Notes: generated by a model not told the origin, from the sequence alone. A DNA stretch of 64,000 nt from JBBSBL01 sp046330255 (GCA_046330255.1 JAXLTC010000002.1:1-64000), one strand, 5' to 3'. Positions 37,476 to 46,369 are shown, numbered from the stretch's first letter. Program-made: numbers and translations.

Positions 37476-38651
37476 ATGCCGCTCTCCGCTCGCCGCCGTC
37501 GCGCGCTGCTCGCCCTCGGGGCCACCGCGCTCGCCGGGGCCTTCGCGGTTCCCGCCTCCGCCGCCATCAAGGCCGTCTACGCCGGGCCGCCCGAGCAGCT
37601 CGCGGGCGCGCCGCGGAGCCTCGAGGTTGACGCGTTCTTCAGGCGCAACGTCACCGTGGGGGCCGGCGACCGGGTCCGCTGGGACATGCGCGGCTTCCAC
37701 ACGATCACATTCGTCCCGGTGGGAACGCCCGCGCCCAAGTTCGTCCAGTTCGACCCTGTGCAGCGCATCACCGGCTACCGCGATTCGACGGGCAGGCCGT
37801 TCGCGTTCTCGGACATCGGCATACCCGCGCTCTACCTCGGGACCGGCGTCATCCACCGCCTCGGCGGCGGCAGCTATGACGGGACGCGCCTGACCTCCTC
37901 GGGCATCCCGCCGCTGAAGGGGATGGTGCGCCCGTACTCGCTGCGCTTTCCCACCGCAGGGACCTACCGCTACGTCTGCCTCACGCATCCGGGCAGCCGC
38001 AACGTCGCGAACGGGATGAGCGGGACGATCACGGTGCTGCCCCGCGGAAGCAGGGTCCCGAGCGCCTCAGCGGACCGCGCCGCCGCGCGCGCGCAGCTCG
38101 CGAGCATCACCCGGCGCGCGCGCAGGCTCGACCGCTGGCGAGGCCCGAGCGGCCCTCGCGTGGAGGCCGGCAACGACCGCACCGACGGGATCACGCTGCT
38201 GCGCTTCTTCCCGCGCGTGAAGCGGATCCGAGCGGGCCAGACGGTGGAGTTCGCGATCGCGCCCGGCTCCCTGTCGTTCCACACGGTGACGTTCGGGCCG
38301 GAGCGGGCGCTGCGGCCGCTGCGGCGCCAGTTCACGCAGACGCCCGGCGGGCCCGGCCGGCCGCCGCACCTGCGGGTCAACCCGACGACGTTCTTCGGCA
38401 CCGAGCCGTGGGCTCTGGGCTCCGATCCCGCGACGCCGGTCCCGGACTACGACGGGCGCAACCACGGCAACGGCCTGCTCAGCCTGGTCGCGATGGACAT
38501 CGACGCCACGCCGGACAGCCCCAACCCGCGGCGCACGCGCATGCGCTTCACCCGGCCCGGCTCCTACCGCTTCGAGTGCCTGGTGCACCGGGGGATGACG
38601 GGCCGCATCGACGTCTCGGCCCGATCCCGAGCCCCATCGCTTCCCGGCTGA
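37476..38651 (+). CDS. Secreted protein with two plastocyanin-like cupredoxin domains
   Basis: The 391-residue protein has a signal peptide (RRRALLALGATALAGAFA, cleavage after ASA) and two cupredoxin domains. Each carries a likely complete type-1 copper set: domain 1 His in GFHTITF and Cys/His/Met in YVCLTHPG to NGMSG; domain 2 His in SFHTVTF and Cys/His/Met in FECLVHRGMTG. It probably binds two coppers outside the membrane and could carry electrons. The last codons, encoding APSLPG and stop, lie inside repeat copy 6, so the original C-terminus may have been different. Confidence 0.86.
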   Translation: MPLSARRRRALLALGATALAGAFAVPASAAIKAVYAGPPEQLAGAPRSLEVDAFFRRNVTVGAGDRVRWDMRGFHTITFVPVGTPAPKFVQFDPVQRITGYRDSTGRPFAFSDIGIPALYLGTGVIHRLGGGSYDGTRLTSSGIPPLKGMVRPYSLRFPTAGTYRYVCLTHPGSRNVANGMSGTITVLPRGSRVPSASADRAAARAQLASITRRARRLDRWRGPSGPRVEAGNDRTDGITLLRFFPRVKRIRAGQTVEFAIAPGSLSFHTVTFGPERALRPLRRQFTQTPGGPGRPPHLRVNPTTFFGTEPWALGSDPATPVPDYDGRNHGNGLLSLVAMDIDATPDSPNPRRTRMRFTRPGSYRFECLVHRGMTGRIDVSARSRAPSLPG

Positions 38652-38685
38652 CTGTCGCAGGACGACAGTAGACCGGGAAGCGTTG
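38635..38685 (-). repeat. 51-bp palindromic repeat, copy 6 (inverted orientation)
   Basis: On the minus strand: outer arms CAACGCTTCCCGG and CCGGGAAGCGATG, inner stem ACTGTCG/CGACAGT, centre TCCTG at positions 24-28. The outer stem differs from copies 1-3 by paired changes (GCTTCCC with GGGAAGC). It contains the end of the cupredoxin gene and lies 18 nt before the aldehyde dehydrogenase -10 box. Confidence 0.88.
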
Positions 38686-38703
38686 GCCGAGGCGGCCTTT
38701 GGG

Positions 38704-38709
38704 TACGGT
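38704..38709 (+). promoter_or_regulatory. -10-like box of the aldehyde dehydrogenase gene
   Basis: TACGGT, 6 nt before the ATG at 38716. Confidence 0.4.
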
Positions 38710-38715
38710 GATCCC

Positions 38716-40188
38716 ATGAGCACGATCACCGAATCCCGCGAGCGGTCCGCCCTCGACGCAGTCCCCAAGCGGCTCCTGATCGCGGGCGAGTGGCGCGAGG
38801 CCTCGGGCGGCGCGACGCTCGAGGTCGAAGACCCGTCGACCGGGGCCGCGCTCTGCGAGGTCGCGAATGCGAGCGTCGCCGACGGCGCGGCCGCGCTCAA
38901 CGCCGCCGTCGCCGCGCAGGACGACTGGGCGCGGCACCCCCCGCGCGAGCGCGGGGAGATCCTGCGGCGCGCATACGAGGCCGTCGTCGAGCGCGCGGAC
39001 GATCTCGCGCTGCTGATGACGCTCGAGATGGGCAAGCCAGTCGCCGAGTCGCGCGCGGAGGTGCTCTACGCGGCGGAGTTCCTGCGCTGGTTCAGCGAGG
39101 AGGCGGTCCGGATCGCGGGGCGCTTCGCCACCGCGCCCAACGGCCAGGGCCGGCTGCTGACGATGCGCCGGCCCGTGGGGCCGTGCGTGCTGATCACCCC
39201 CTGGAACTTCCCGATGGCGATGGGCACGCGCAAGATCGGCCCGGCGGTCGCCGCCGGGTGCACGATGATCGTCAAGCCCGCCCAGCAGACCCCGCTCTCG
39301 ATGCTCGCGCTGGCCGAGATCCTCGTCGAGGCCGGCCTCCCCGACGGCGTGCTGAACGTGATCACCACGACCGCGACCGGCGACGTGATGGCGCCGCTGA
39401 TCGCCGACCCGCGCACGCGCAAGCTCTCGTTCACGGGCTCAACCGAGGTCGGGCGGCGGCTGATCGCGCAGTCCGCGCAGAGCGTGCTGCGGGTCTCGAT
39501 GGAGCTCGGAGGCAACGCGCCGTTCCTGGTCTTCGACGACGCGGACCTCGACGCGGCCGTCGACGGGGCCGTGATCGCAAAGATGCGCAACGTCGGCGAG
39601 GCGTGCACGGCGGCGAACCGCTTCCTGGTCCAGCGCGGCCTCGCGGCCGAGTTCACCGAGCGCCTGGCCGAGCGGCTCGGCGCGATGCGCGTGGGTCGCG
39701 GCACCGAGGACGGCGTCGAGGTAGGGCCGCTGATCGACGGGCGCCAGCGCGACTCGGTCGCGGCGCTCGTCCAGGACGCGGTCGGCCGCGGCGCGCGGGC
39801 GCTGGTCGGCGGCTCGAGCCGCGACGGCGAGGGCTACTTCTACGACCCGACGGTCCTGGCCGACGTGCCCGCCGGCGCGGAGATCCTGCGCGAGGAGATC
39901 TTCGGCCCGGTCGCGCCCGTCGCGATCTTCGACTCCGAGGAGGAGATCGTCGCCGCGGCCAACGACACCGAGTACGGCCTGGTCGCCTACGTCTTCACGC
40001 GCGACATCCAGCGCGCGCTGCGCGTGATCGAGGGCCTGGAGACCGGGATGGTCGGCCTCAACCAGGGCATGGTCTCCAACGCCGCGGCGCCGTTCGGCGG
40101 CGTGAAGCAGTCCGGGTTCGGCCGCGAGGGCGGCGCCGAGGGCATCGACGAGTACCTCGAGACGACCTACGTGGCCGTGGCGACGTAG
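38716..40188 (+). CDS. NAD(P)+-dependent aldehyde dehydrogenase, succinate-semialdehyde dehydrogenase type
   Basis: The 490-residue enzyme has the aldehyde-dehydrogenase signatures: TPWNFPMAMGTRKIGPA, KPAQQTPLS, FTGSTEVGR, MELGGNAPFLVFDDADLD with the general base Glu, and the catalytic Cys in GEACTAANR. It is most like GabD/succinate-semialdehyde dehydrogenases by length and by GGVKQSGFGREGG near the C-terminus, but the substrate should be treated as open. The ATG at 38716 is 6 nt after TACGGT; an upstream TTG at 38683 lies inside the repeat and is rejected. Confidence 0.93.
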   Translation: MSTITESRERSALDAVPKRLLIAGEWREASGGATLEVEDPSTGAALCEVANASVADGAAALNAAVAAQDDWARHPPRERGEILRRAYEAVVERADDLALLMTLEMGKPVAESRAEVLYAAEFLRWFSEEAVRIAGRFATAPNGQGRLLTMRRPVGPCVLITPWNFPMAMGTRKIGPAVAAGCTMIVKPAQQTPLSMLALAEILVEAGLPDGVLNVITTTATGDVMAPLIADPRTRKLSFTGSTEVGRRLIAQSAQSVLRVSMELGGNAPFLVFDDADLDAAVDGAVIAKMRNVGEACTAANRFLVQRGLAAEFTERLAERLGAMRVGRGTEDGVEVGPLIDGRQRDSVAALVQDAVGRGARALVGGSSRDGEGYFYDPTVLADVPAGAEILREEIFGPVAPVAIFDSEEEIVAAANDTEYGLVAYVFTRDIQRALRVIEGLETGMVGLNQGMVSNAAAPFGGVKQSGFGREGGAEGIDEYLETTYVAVAT

Positions 40189-40346
40189 GAGCGGCCGCCG
40201 CCCCGCGCTCGGCGCGGATCGCCTGACGGCGCCCGGGAGGACTCGGGGCGGCTGGTTGACGAACGACATCGAGGAAGGGCGGCGGGAGTGAGAGCCCGGG
40301 CGGCGCGGCGTGCCCCGGCGCCCCCGGCGCCCCCGCCGCCACCCGC

Positions 40347-40381
40347 GTTCGATTGACCACGCATGTGATGGTCGATCGAAC
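40347..40381. promoter_or_regulatory. Inverted repeat upstream of the FtsH-like gene
   Basis: Arms GTTCGATTGACCA and TGGTCGATCGAAC pair over 13 bp with one T-G wobble, loop CGCATGTGA. It lies about 170 nt before the ATG. It could be a transcription-factor site or the terminator of the upstream aldehyde dehydrogenase gene; no T-run follows. Confidence 0.45.
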
Positions 40382-40538
40382 GCGCACAGCGGAGACAACG
40401 CCCACGCGGGCTCCTTCCCTGGGCCGTCCCTTCCCTGAGCCGTTCGCCGGCGTACCCGACCGGGCACGGGCAAGACGACGCGCCGCCCGGGCCCGGCGCG
40501 CGCCCCGCCCACCCGGCGACCGGCACGCCCGCTGGCGA

Positions 40539-40544
40539 TACGCT
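40539..40544 (+). promoter_or_regulatory. -10-like box of the FtsH-like gene
   Basis: TACGCT, 8 nt before the ATG at 40553. Confidence 0.45.
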
Positions 40545-40552
40545 CCCCGGCC

Positions 40553-42997
40553 ATGGGGAGCGAGCCAGACGCCCCGGTCCGCGCCGCGCCGGGGATGAGC
40601 GGCGAGGCGGCGGCGCTCGCCGGTGAGTGGAAGCGGCTGCGGCGCGCCGCCACGATCGTCGCGCTGCTGACGGCCCCGGCCTTCTTCCTCGTCCTCTACC
40701 GCGCGAACGGGTGGAGCCTGATCGGGGCGCTGCTGGGGACCGCGTTCGGCGTGGTCGTGTTCCGCGGGCTGGTGGACGTGCTCGTCCACCGCCTCGTCCC
40801 CTCCCCCAGCCTCTACGGCGCCGGCGAGGCCGAGCGGGCCGCCGACGTGGTCAACCGCCGCCGCGCCTGGTTCTGGCGCACCTGGCTGCGCCGGTTCCTG
40901 TGGCTCGTGGCGATCCTCTTCGCGCTGCTCGTCGCCACCAACCTGGTGATGAAGCTGTTCGGCACCAACGTGCCGCTCGGCGACACGCTCAACCAGGTCG
41001 GCGACTTCCTCTCGCAGGCGGCGCCTTCGATGATCTTCCTGGTACTGCAGCTCCCGCTGCTGTTCCTGATCAACTTCGGGATCCTCTTCGGGCCGCTGCT
41101 GTTCTTCGGCATCAAGCAGATGAAGGCCTACGAGCCGGGCGACGCCGACTGGGGAGTGAAGCTCGCCGACGTGCGCGGCCAGCGCGAGCCCAAGGAGGAG
41201 GTCACGCGCGTGATCTCGCTCTGGCAGTCCAGCGAGGACTTCAAGCAGGCAGGCGGCAAGCCCGAGCGCGGCCTGCTGTTCATCGGCGCGCCGGGGACGG
41301 GCAAGACGATGCTCTCCAAGGGCATCGCGACATCGTTCAACTGCCCGTTCATGACGATGCCGGGATCCGGCTTCGCGCAGACCTTCATCGGCATGGACGT
41401 CGTGATCGTGATGATCCTCGTCGGCCGCGCCCGGCGCCTCGCGCGCAAGTGGGGTGGCCAGTGCATCATCTTCATCGACGAGATCGACGCGGTCGGGATG
41501 CGCCGCCAGGCGCTGCAGGGCGCGGGCGGGATGGCCACGCCCGTGTACGAGAGCGGCTCGATCCACGACTTCCTCTTCTACGGGCCCAGCGGCGCGCTGA
41601 CGCCGACCGGCGACCTGCTGCTCGAGACGCGCGCCTGGCGCGAGAAGGTGTTCGCCGCGCGCGCGGAGCCGCCGCGGGCGCTCTACCCGCCCGCGTTCGA
41701 GCGCGTGGCCGGCGCGATCAACAGCTTCATCCTCCCGGGCGGCATGGGCGGCCAGGGCGGCGGGCTGGCGCTCAACCAGCTGCTGGTCCAGATGGACGGG
41801 GTCGACGACCCGCCGTTCATGCGCCGCTTCGCGACCAAGTTCCTGAACACGCTGCTCGACGCCAGCTACTTCGTGCCCCAGAAGGTCGGGTCGGTGAAGC
41901 TGCGGATCCGCCCGCCGCGCCCGCGCACCGAGCAGATCTACTTCATCGGCGCGACCAACGTGCCGATCGAGGTGCTCGACCCGGCGCTGATCCGCCCGGG
42001 GCGGATGGGGCGCCACATCCACTTCCGCACGCCTACCAAGGACGACCGCAAGGACATCTTCGACCTCTACCTCGCGAAGGTCGACCACGAGGACGATCTC
42101 GATTCCGACCGGCGCCGCGACGAGCTCGCGCGGATCACCAACGGCTACTCGCCGGCGATGATCGAGCAGGTCTGCTCGATGGCGCTGACGCTCGCGCACT
42201 CCGACCGCCGACAGGCGTTCGGCTGGCACGACCTCGTCGAGGCGATGACGACGGTCGAGACCGGGTTCGCGATCGGCGTCAACTACATCCCCGAGGAGAC
42301 GCGCGCGGTCGCGATCCACGAGGCCGGACACGCGGTCGCCGGCCACGTGTTCATGAAGGACTCGCTCTCCACCCGCCTCTCGATCCGGATGCGCGCCGGC
42401 TCGCTCGGCCACCACCAGGCGATCGAGAAGGACGAGCGGTTCTCCGCCTGGCGCTCCGAGCAGGTCGCGCGGCTGATCTGGACGCTCGGCGCGATGGCCG
42501 CCGAGGAGGTCTTCTACGGGGAGAACTCGACCGGGGTCGGCGGCGACGTGCAGAGCGCGACGCGCCTCGCGTGCGCGATGGTCGGCATGTGGGCGATGGG
42601 CCCGGAGACGCCGGCGCTTCCCGCCCCGGACGGGCCGGCGGACGGCGACAGCGAGGAGCAGGAGGCCCGCGACCGGGTCGACGAGCGCTTCGAGCGGATC
42701 GGCATGCAGATCATGAACCGCGCGGCGGGCGGCGGCGGGATGATGGGCGAGGACCCGCTCGCGAAGGTGCTCCAGGACCCGTCCAAGCGGATCGCGGTCG
42801 CCCGCCTGCTGGGGCAGGCCTACGTGACCGCCTACCAGACGATCGCCCAGAACCGCGAGAAGGTCGAGCGGATCGCGGAGGTGCTGATCGAGAAGCGCGA
42901 GATCCACGGCGACGAGGTCGTCGAGTTGCTCGACCGCGAGGGCCTGAGCGAGCCCACCATCGACCTGCTGGCGGAGGCGACGTGGCCGAAGACCTGA
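40553..42997 (+). CDS. FtsH-like membrane AAA+ metalloprotease with a large insertion in the ATPase domain
   Basis: The 814-residue protein has several N-terminal membrane helices (residues about 30-190, roughly four helices, more than the two of FtsH), an AAA+ module and an M41 zinc protease domain. Visible are Walker A GAPGTGKT (near 245), Walker B IIFIDEIDAVG (near 308), the arginine-finger region RPGRMGRH, zinc ligands HEAGH (near 590) and the third ligand in GGDVQSATRLA. Between Walker B and sensor 1 (IYFIGATN, near 462) there are about 150 residues where typical FtsH has about 45. Two insertions flank the normal LNQLLVQMDGVDD. It should extract and degrade membrane proteins; the insertion may recruit substrates or partners (inference). 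The downstream gene overlaps by 16 nt. Confidence 0.9.
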   Translation: MGSEPDAPVRAAPGMSGEAAALAGEWKRLRRAATIVALLTAPAFFLVLYRANGWSLIGALLGTAFGVVVFRGLVDVLVHRLVPSPSLYGAGEAERAADVVNRRRAWFWRTWLRRFLWLVAILFALLVATNLVMKLFGTNVPLGDTLNQVGDFLSQAAPSMIFLVLQLPLLFLINFGILFGPLLFFGIKQMKAYEPGDADWGVKLADVRGQREPKEEVTRVISLWQSSEDFKQAGGKPERGLLFIGAPGTGKTMLSKGIATSFNCPFMTMPGSGFAQTFIGMDVVIVMILVGRARRLARKWGGQCIIFIDEIDAVGMRRQALQGAGGMATPVYESGSIHDFLFYGPSGALTPTGDLLLETRAWREKVFAARAEPPRALYPPAFERVAGAINSFILPGGMGGQGGGLALNQLLVQMDGVDDPPFMRRFATKFLNTLLDASYFVPQKVGSVKLRIRPPRPRTEQIYFIGATNVPIEVLDPALIRPGRMGRHIHFRTPTKDDRKDIFDLYLAKVDHEDDLDSDRRRDELARITNGYSPAMIEQVCSMALTLAHSDRRQAFGWHDLVEAMTTVETGFAIGVNYIPEETRAVAIHEAGHAVAGHVFMKDSLSTRLSIRMRAGSLGHHQAIEKDERFSAWRSEQVARLIWTLGAMAAEEVFYGENSTGVGGDVQSATRLACAMVGMWAMGPETPALPAPDGPADGDSEEQEARDRVDERFERIGMQIMNRAAGGGGMMGEDPLAKVLQDPSKRIAVARLLGQAYVTAYQTIAQNREKVERIAEVLIEKREIHGDEVVELLDREGLSEPTIDLLAEATWPKT

Positions 42998-43836
42998 CGC
43001 CTCCGGCGGCGCCGCCGGAGCCGGAGGCCGCGCCGCCGCGCACGCGCCACGCGCGGCGCGTCTCGATCGCGCTCGGCGCGCTGGCCGGCCTCGCGGTGCT
43101 CGCCGGCGCGGTCGTCGTTGCGGCGCTCGGCGGGAGCTCCGCGCGCGACGACCCCGCGCGCGGCTGGTCGGCGTGGCGGCCCTCCTCGGACGGGGCGGGC
43201 GGCGCGCAGCAGGTCGCCGACCACGTCGCGCCCGGCTACCACCTTCCCGACGGCCGCCAGCTCGTCTCCGCCACCGGCGGCAAGCTCGAGGTCGCGAACC
43301 TCCCGGTGCACGTCGCGCTGCGCGCCAACGCGGGCAGCTCGCGCATCTCGATCATGCAGGGCAGCGCGGTCATGTACACGCTCTGCGGCCTCGGGCCGCG
43401 CTGCTCGATCCGCGGCGGCTCGCCATCGCCCCAGCGGATGCTGCTGCTGCGCCGCGAGGCGCTGGAGATGGCGCTCTACTCGTTCCGCTACCTCGACGTC
43501 GACAACGTGATCGCGCTGCTACCGCCCCCGCCCCCCAGCCGGGCCCAGCTCAAGGCGCAGGCCAGGGCGCAGGCCTCGGGGTCGAGCACACCGTCCTCCG
43601 CGCAGCCGCAGGGCGCGGCGCTGCTGTTCCGGCGCTCGGAGCTGCAGCCCGCCCTCTCACGCCCGCTCGGCGCGACGCTGCCCGCGGCGATCCCGAGCGT
43701 GCGCACCGTGACGCGGGCCCCCGAGGCCTCGCTGGTCGACCGCGTGACGGGTCCGAACCTCTTCCTCGTCAGCATCGTCCAGGGGCAGGACGCCTCCGCC
43801 TACCTGGTGCTCGACCCGCCGCCGCGCGCGGGCTGA
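42982..43836 (+). CDS. Single-pass membrane protein coupled to the FtsH-like protease
   Basis: The 284-residue protein has a Pro/Arg-rich cytosolic N-terminus, one membrane helix (IALGALAGLAVLAGAVVVAA) and an extracytoplasmic domain of about 220 residues with PGYHLPDGRQLVSATGGKLE, LRREALEMALYSFRYLDVDN and a Pro/Gln/Ala/Ser-rich loop. No family is recognised. The GTG at 42982 has GGAGG 5 nt upstream and lies within the last codons of the FtsH-like gene, so the two are made together; it may be an adaptor or regulator of the protease, as HflKC or YccA are for E. coli FtsH, but there is no sequence similarity to these that I can see. Confidence 0.75.
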   Translation: MAEDLTPPAAPPEPEAAPPRTRHARRVSIALGALAGLAVLAGAVVVAALGGSSARDDPARGWSAWRPSSDGAGGAQQVADHVAPGYHLPDGRQLVSATGGKLEVANLPVHVALRANAGSSRISIMQGSAVMYTLCGLGPRCSIRGGSPSPQRMLLLRREALEMALYSFRYLDVDNVIALLPPPPPSRAQLKAQARAQASGSSTPSSAQPQGAALLFRRSELQPALSRPLGATLPAAIPSVRTVTRAPEASLVDRVTGPNLFLVSIVQGQDASAYLVLDPPPRAG

Positions 43837-43899
43837 GCGCAGGCGACGCGCCGGCGCGTTGGTAGCGTCGGCGCATCCGATCACGGGAGGCGCCGGGCA

Positions 43900-44361
43900 A
43901 TGCCGATCAGGGCGATCGATCACGTGGACCTGGCGGTCGCCGACGTCGAGCGCTCGCTCGAGTTCTACCTGCGGGTGCTCGGCCCGCTCGGGATGGAGGA
44001 GGCCTTCCGCTACCCGAGCTACCGCGGCACCGAGGAGATCGTCTACCTGAGCGCCGGCGACGGCGGCCAGGTGATCGGGCTGCGGCGAGCCGACGGCGGC
44101 GCGCACCGCTACCACGACGTCGGCCTCGAGCACCTCGCGTTCTCCGTCGACACCCGCGCGGAGGTCGACGCCACCTACCGGCGCTGCCTGGAGGCCGGCG
44201 CTCGCATCGACTTCCCGCCCGAGGAGGACCGCGACATCCCGGGCTACTGGGAGCTCTTCTTCTTCGACCCCGACGGCTTCCGCATCGAGATCGTCCACCA
44301 GGGCGAGGAGGGGAGGCGGACCGAAAAGGAGCACCGCCGCCGGCAGGAGCCCCCCGGCTAG
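43900..44361 (+). CDS. VOC-family (glyoxalase-like) protein
   Basis: The 153-residue protein has the single VOC module layout: RAIDHVDLAVADVERSLEFY, HLAFSVDTRAEVDATYRRCL and WELFFFDPDGFRIEIVH, with His9 and Glu near the end in the usual metal-ligand places. It resembles glyoxalase-like proteins with a C-terminal basic tail. GGGAGG lies 12 nt before the ATG. Its TAG stop and the stop of the convergent zinc-ribbon gene share the same CTAG. Confidence 0.83.
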   Translation: MPIRAIDHVDLAVADVERSLEFYLRVLGPLGMEEAFRYPSYRGTEEIVYLSAGDGGQVIGLRRADGGAHRYHDVGLEHLAFSVDTRAEVDATYRRCLEAGARIDFPPEEDRDIPGYWELFFFDPDGFRIEIVHQGEEGRRTEKEHRRRQEPPG

Positions 44362-44555
44362 GAGCGTTCGCCCGGCCGGTCGGCTTCGCGCGGCTCGTAT
44401 CCGCGGCACTCGGCCACCGGCAGGCGCGGGTAGCGCGGGTACTCCGACTCCGTCCGGGAGCGCTCGCACAGCGAGAACTCCGACCCGCGCGTGTTGCGCA
44501 CCAGTCGCTGGTGGCGGCAACGGTCACAGAGGCCGGCGGCGGGGCGGCGGGTCAT
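44358..44555 (-). CDS. Small Cys-rich (zinc-ribbon-like) protein
   Basis: The 65-residue protein has four cysteines: CDRCRHQR near the start, SLCERSRT in the middle and AECRGYEP near the end. The pattern CxxC-x18-C-x19-C with aromatic/Pro spacers suggests a single zinc site. Similar short proteins occur widely in actinobacteria without known function. TACGGT ends 7 nt before the ATG (44563-44568, minus strand), supporting leaderless expression. Confidence 0.78.
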   Translation of the reverse strand: MTRRPAAGLCDRCRHQRLVRNTRGSEFSLCERSRTESEYPRYPRLPVAECRGYEPREADRPGERS

Positions 44556-44581
44556 CTCGCGGACCGTAGCTCCACGGTTCC

Positions 44582-44587
44582 TATCCT
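44582..44587 (+). promoter_or_regulatory. -10-like box of the ABC exporter operon
   Basis: TATCCT, 9 nt before the GTG at 44597. Confidence 0.45.
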
Positions 44588-44596
44588 TTCTGAAGC

Positions 44597-46369
44597 GTGC
44601 CCACGTTCCGACGCCTGCTGACCTTCCTGCAGCCCTACCGGCGCGGCGTGATCGCCTCGCTCGTGCTGGCGCTCGGGGCGATGGCGGTCACGGTCGTGCT
44701 GCCGCTGCTGATCGGCGATGCGGTCAACGCGATCGACGACGGGGACGGCGGGTCGCACCTGACCTGGCTGGCGATCTCGGTCAGCGTCGCGGGCCTTGTG
44801 CGACTGGGCTTCAGCGTCGGCCGCCGGCTCGTCGCCGGCCGAGTGTCCCTGGCCGTCGAGTACGACCTGCGCGAGCGTCTCTACGGGCACCTGCAGTCGC
44901 TCGAGCTCGGCTTCTTCGACCGCCAGCAGACCGGCCAGCTCATGTCGCGGGTGACCGTCGACCTGCAGGGCGTGCGCTTCTTCCTCGGCTACGGCCTGGT
45001 GTTCATCATCCAGTCCGCGCTCACGCTGGTGCTGGCGGGTATCGCGATGTTCGTGCTGAACCCCAAGCTCGCGGCGATCGCGCTGGTGCCGGTGCCGTTC
45101 GTCGTGGCGGTCGCGGCGCGCTACGGGCGCCGCTCGCGCCCCGCGATGCAGGAGGTGCAGCAGCGGATCGCGGAGCTCACCGCGGAGGCGGAGGAGAACG
45201 TCAGCGGCGTGCGGGTCGTGAAGGCCTTCGCGGCCGAGGAGCGCCAGCACGAGCGCTTCTCGCACCGCGTCGGGCGCGTCTTCGACGAGTCGATGGTCGT
45301 CACCCGGCTGCGCGCCCACTACAACCCGTTCATCGGCTTCCTGCCCAACCTCGGGCTCGCCGCGATCCTCTTCTGGGGCGGGCGCGACGTGATCTCCGGC
45401 ACGCTCACGCTCGGCGCGTTCACGGCCTTCTACGCGTACCTGCTGATGCTGATCGGGCCGATGCGCACGCTCGGGTTCATGCTCGGCTCGGCGCAGCGCG
45501 CGACGGCCGCCGGCGCGCGCATCTTCGAGCTGCTGGACCGGGCTCCCGAGATCGTCGCGCCCGCCGGCGCCCCGGACCTCCCGCCGGGCGACGGCCACGT
45601 CGAGCTGCGCGGCGTCTCGCTGACCTACGACGGCACGCGGCGCCCGGCGCTCGAGGGGATCGACCTCGACGTGCCCGCCGGGCGCACGGTCGCGCTGGTG
45701 GGTCCGAGCGGCTCCGGCAAGACCGCGCTGGTCTCGCTGCTGCCGCGCCTCTACGACCCGACGCAGGGGAGCGTCACGATCGACGGCGCGGACCTGCGCG
45801 AGGTCGACCTCGGCTCGCTGCGCGGAGCGGTCGCCGTGGTCACCGACGACCCGTTCCTGTTCTCCGCCAGCGTCCACGACAACATCGCCTACGCGCGGCC
45901 GGACGCCACGCGCGAGGAGGTCGTCGAGGCCGCGCGGCGCGCGCAGGCCGACGAGTTCGTCCGCGACCTGCCGGACGGCTACGACACGCGCGTCGGGGAG
46001 CGCGGCCTGACGCTCTCGGGCGGCCAGCGCCAGCGCCTCGCGATCGCGCGCGCGCTGCTGGCGAACCCGCGCGTGCTGGTGCTCGACGACGCGACCTCCT
46101 CCGTGGACGCCTCGACCGAGCAGCGGATCAAGGCCGCGCTGGCCGAGGTGATGCGCGGGCGCACCACGTTCGTGGTCGCCCACCGCCTCTCGACGATCGC
46201 GCTGGCCGACGAGATCGTCGTCCTTCGCGACGGGCGCCTCGAGGACCACGGCACCCACGATGAGCTGCTCGAGCGCTCGGACCTGTACCGCGAGATCGTC
46301 GAGAAGGGTCTGCCCGACCAGGTGTTCCTCACGCGCAAGCCGGCCGAGGCGGAGGTGGCGGGCCTGTGA
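44597..46369 (+). CDS. ABC exporter half-transporter with degenerate catalytic site (subunit A)
   Basis: The 590-residue protein has six membrane helices in residues 1-320 and a C-terminal ATPase domain: Walker A GPSGSGKT (near 370), signature LSGGQRQRLAIARAL (near 474), Walker B VLVLDDATSSVD and the H-loop AHRLSTI. Two key residues differ from the norm: the catalytic Glu after Walker B is Asp (LDDATS) and the Q-loop Gln is replaced (VTDDPF instead of xQDPF). It overlaps the next gene as GTGA. Together they match heterodimeric exporters of the TM287/288 type. The substrate is unknown. Confidence 0.93.
   Translation: MPTFRRLLTFLQPYRRGVIASLVLALGAMAVTVVLPLLIGDAVNAIDDGDGGSHLTWLAISVSVAGLVRLGFSVGRRLVAGRVSLAVEYDLRERLYGHLQSLELGFFDRQQTGQLMSRVTVDLQGVRFFLGYGLVFIIQSALTLVLAGIAMFVLNPKLAAIALVPVPFVVAVAARYGRRSRPAMQEVQQRIAELTAEAEENVSGVRVVKAFAAEERQHERFSHRVGRVFDESMVVTRLRAHYNPFIGFLPNLGLAAILFWGGRDVISGTLTLGAFTAFYAYLLMLIGPMRTLGFMLGSAQRATAAGARIFELLDRAPEIVAPAGAPDLPPGDGHVELRGVSLTYDGTRRPALEGIDLDVPAGRTVALVGPSGSGKTALVSLLPRLYDPTQGSVTIDGADLREVDLGSLRGAVAVVTDDPFLFSASVHDNIAYARPDATREEVVEAARRAQADEFVRDLPDGYDTRVGERGLTLSGGQRQRLAIARALLANPRVLVLDDATSSVDASTEQRIKAALAEVMRGRTTFVVAHRLSTIALADEIVVLRDGRLEDHGTHDELLERSDLYREIVEKGLPDQVFLTRKPAEAEVAGL

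Larger units (their letters stand above)
40189..40552. other. 364-bp intergenic region with one strong inverted repeat
   Basis: There is no convincing gene. It contains the inverted repeat at 40347-40381 and, at its end, the TACGCT box (40539-40544) of the FtsH-like gene. Open frames in both directions lack any protein pattern. Confidence 0.5.

Noticed and set aside
38683..38715. TTG at 38683 as start of the aldehyde dehydrogenase
   Set aside because: It lies in the repeat, and the TACGGT box 6 nt before the ATG at 38716 fits better.
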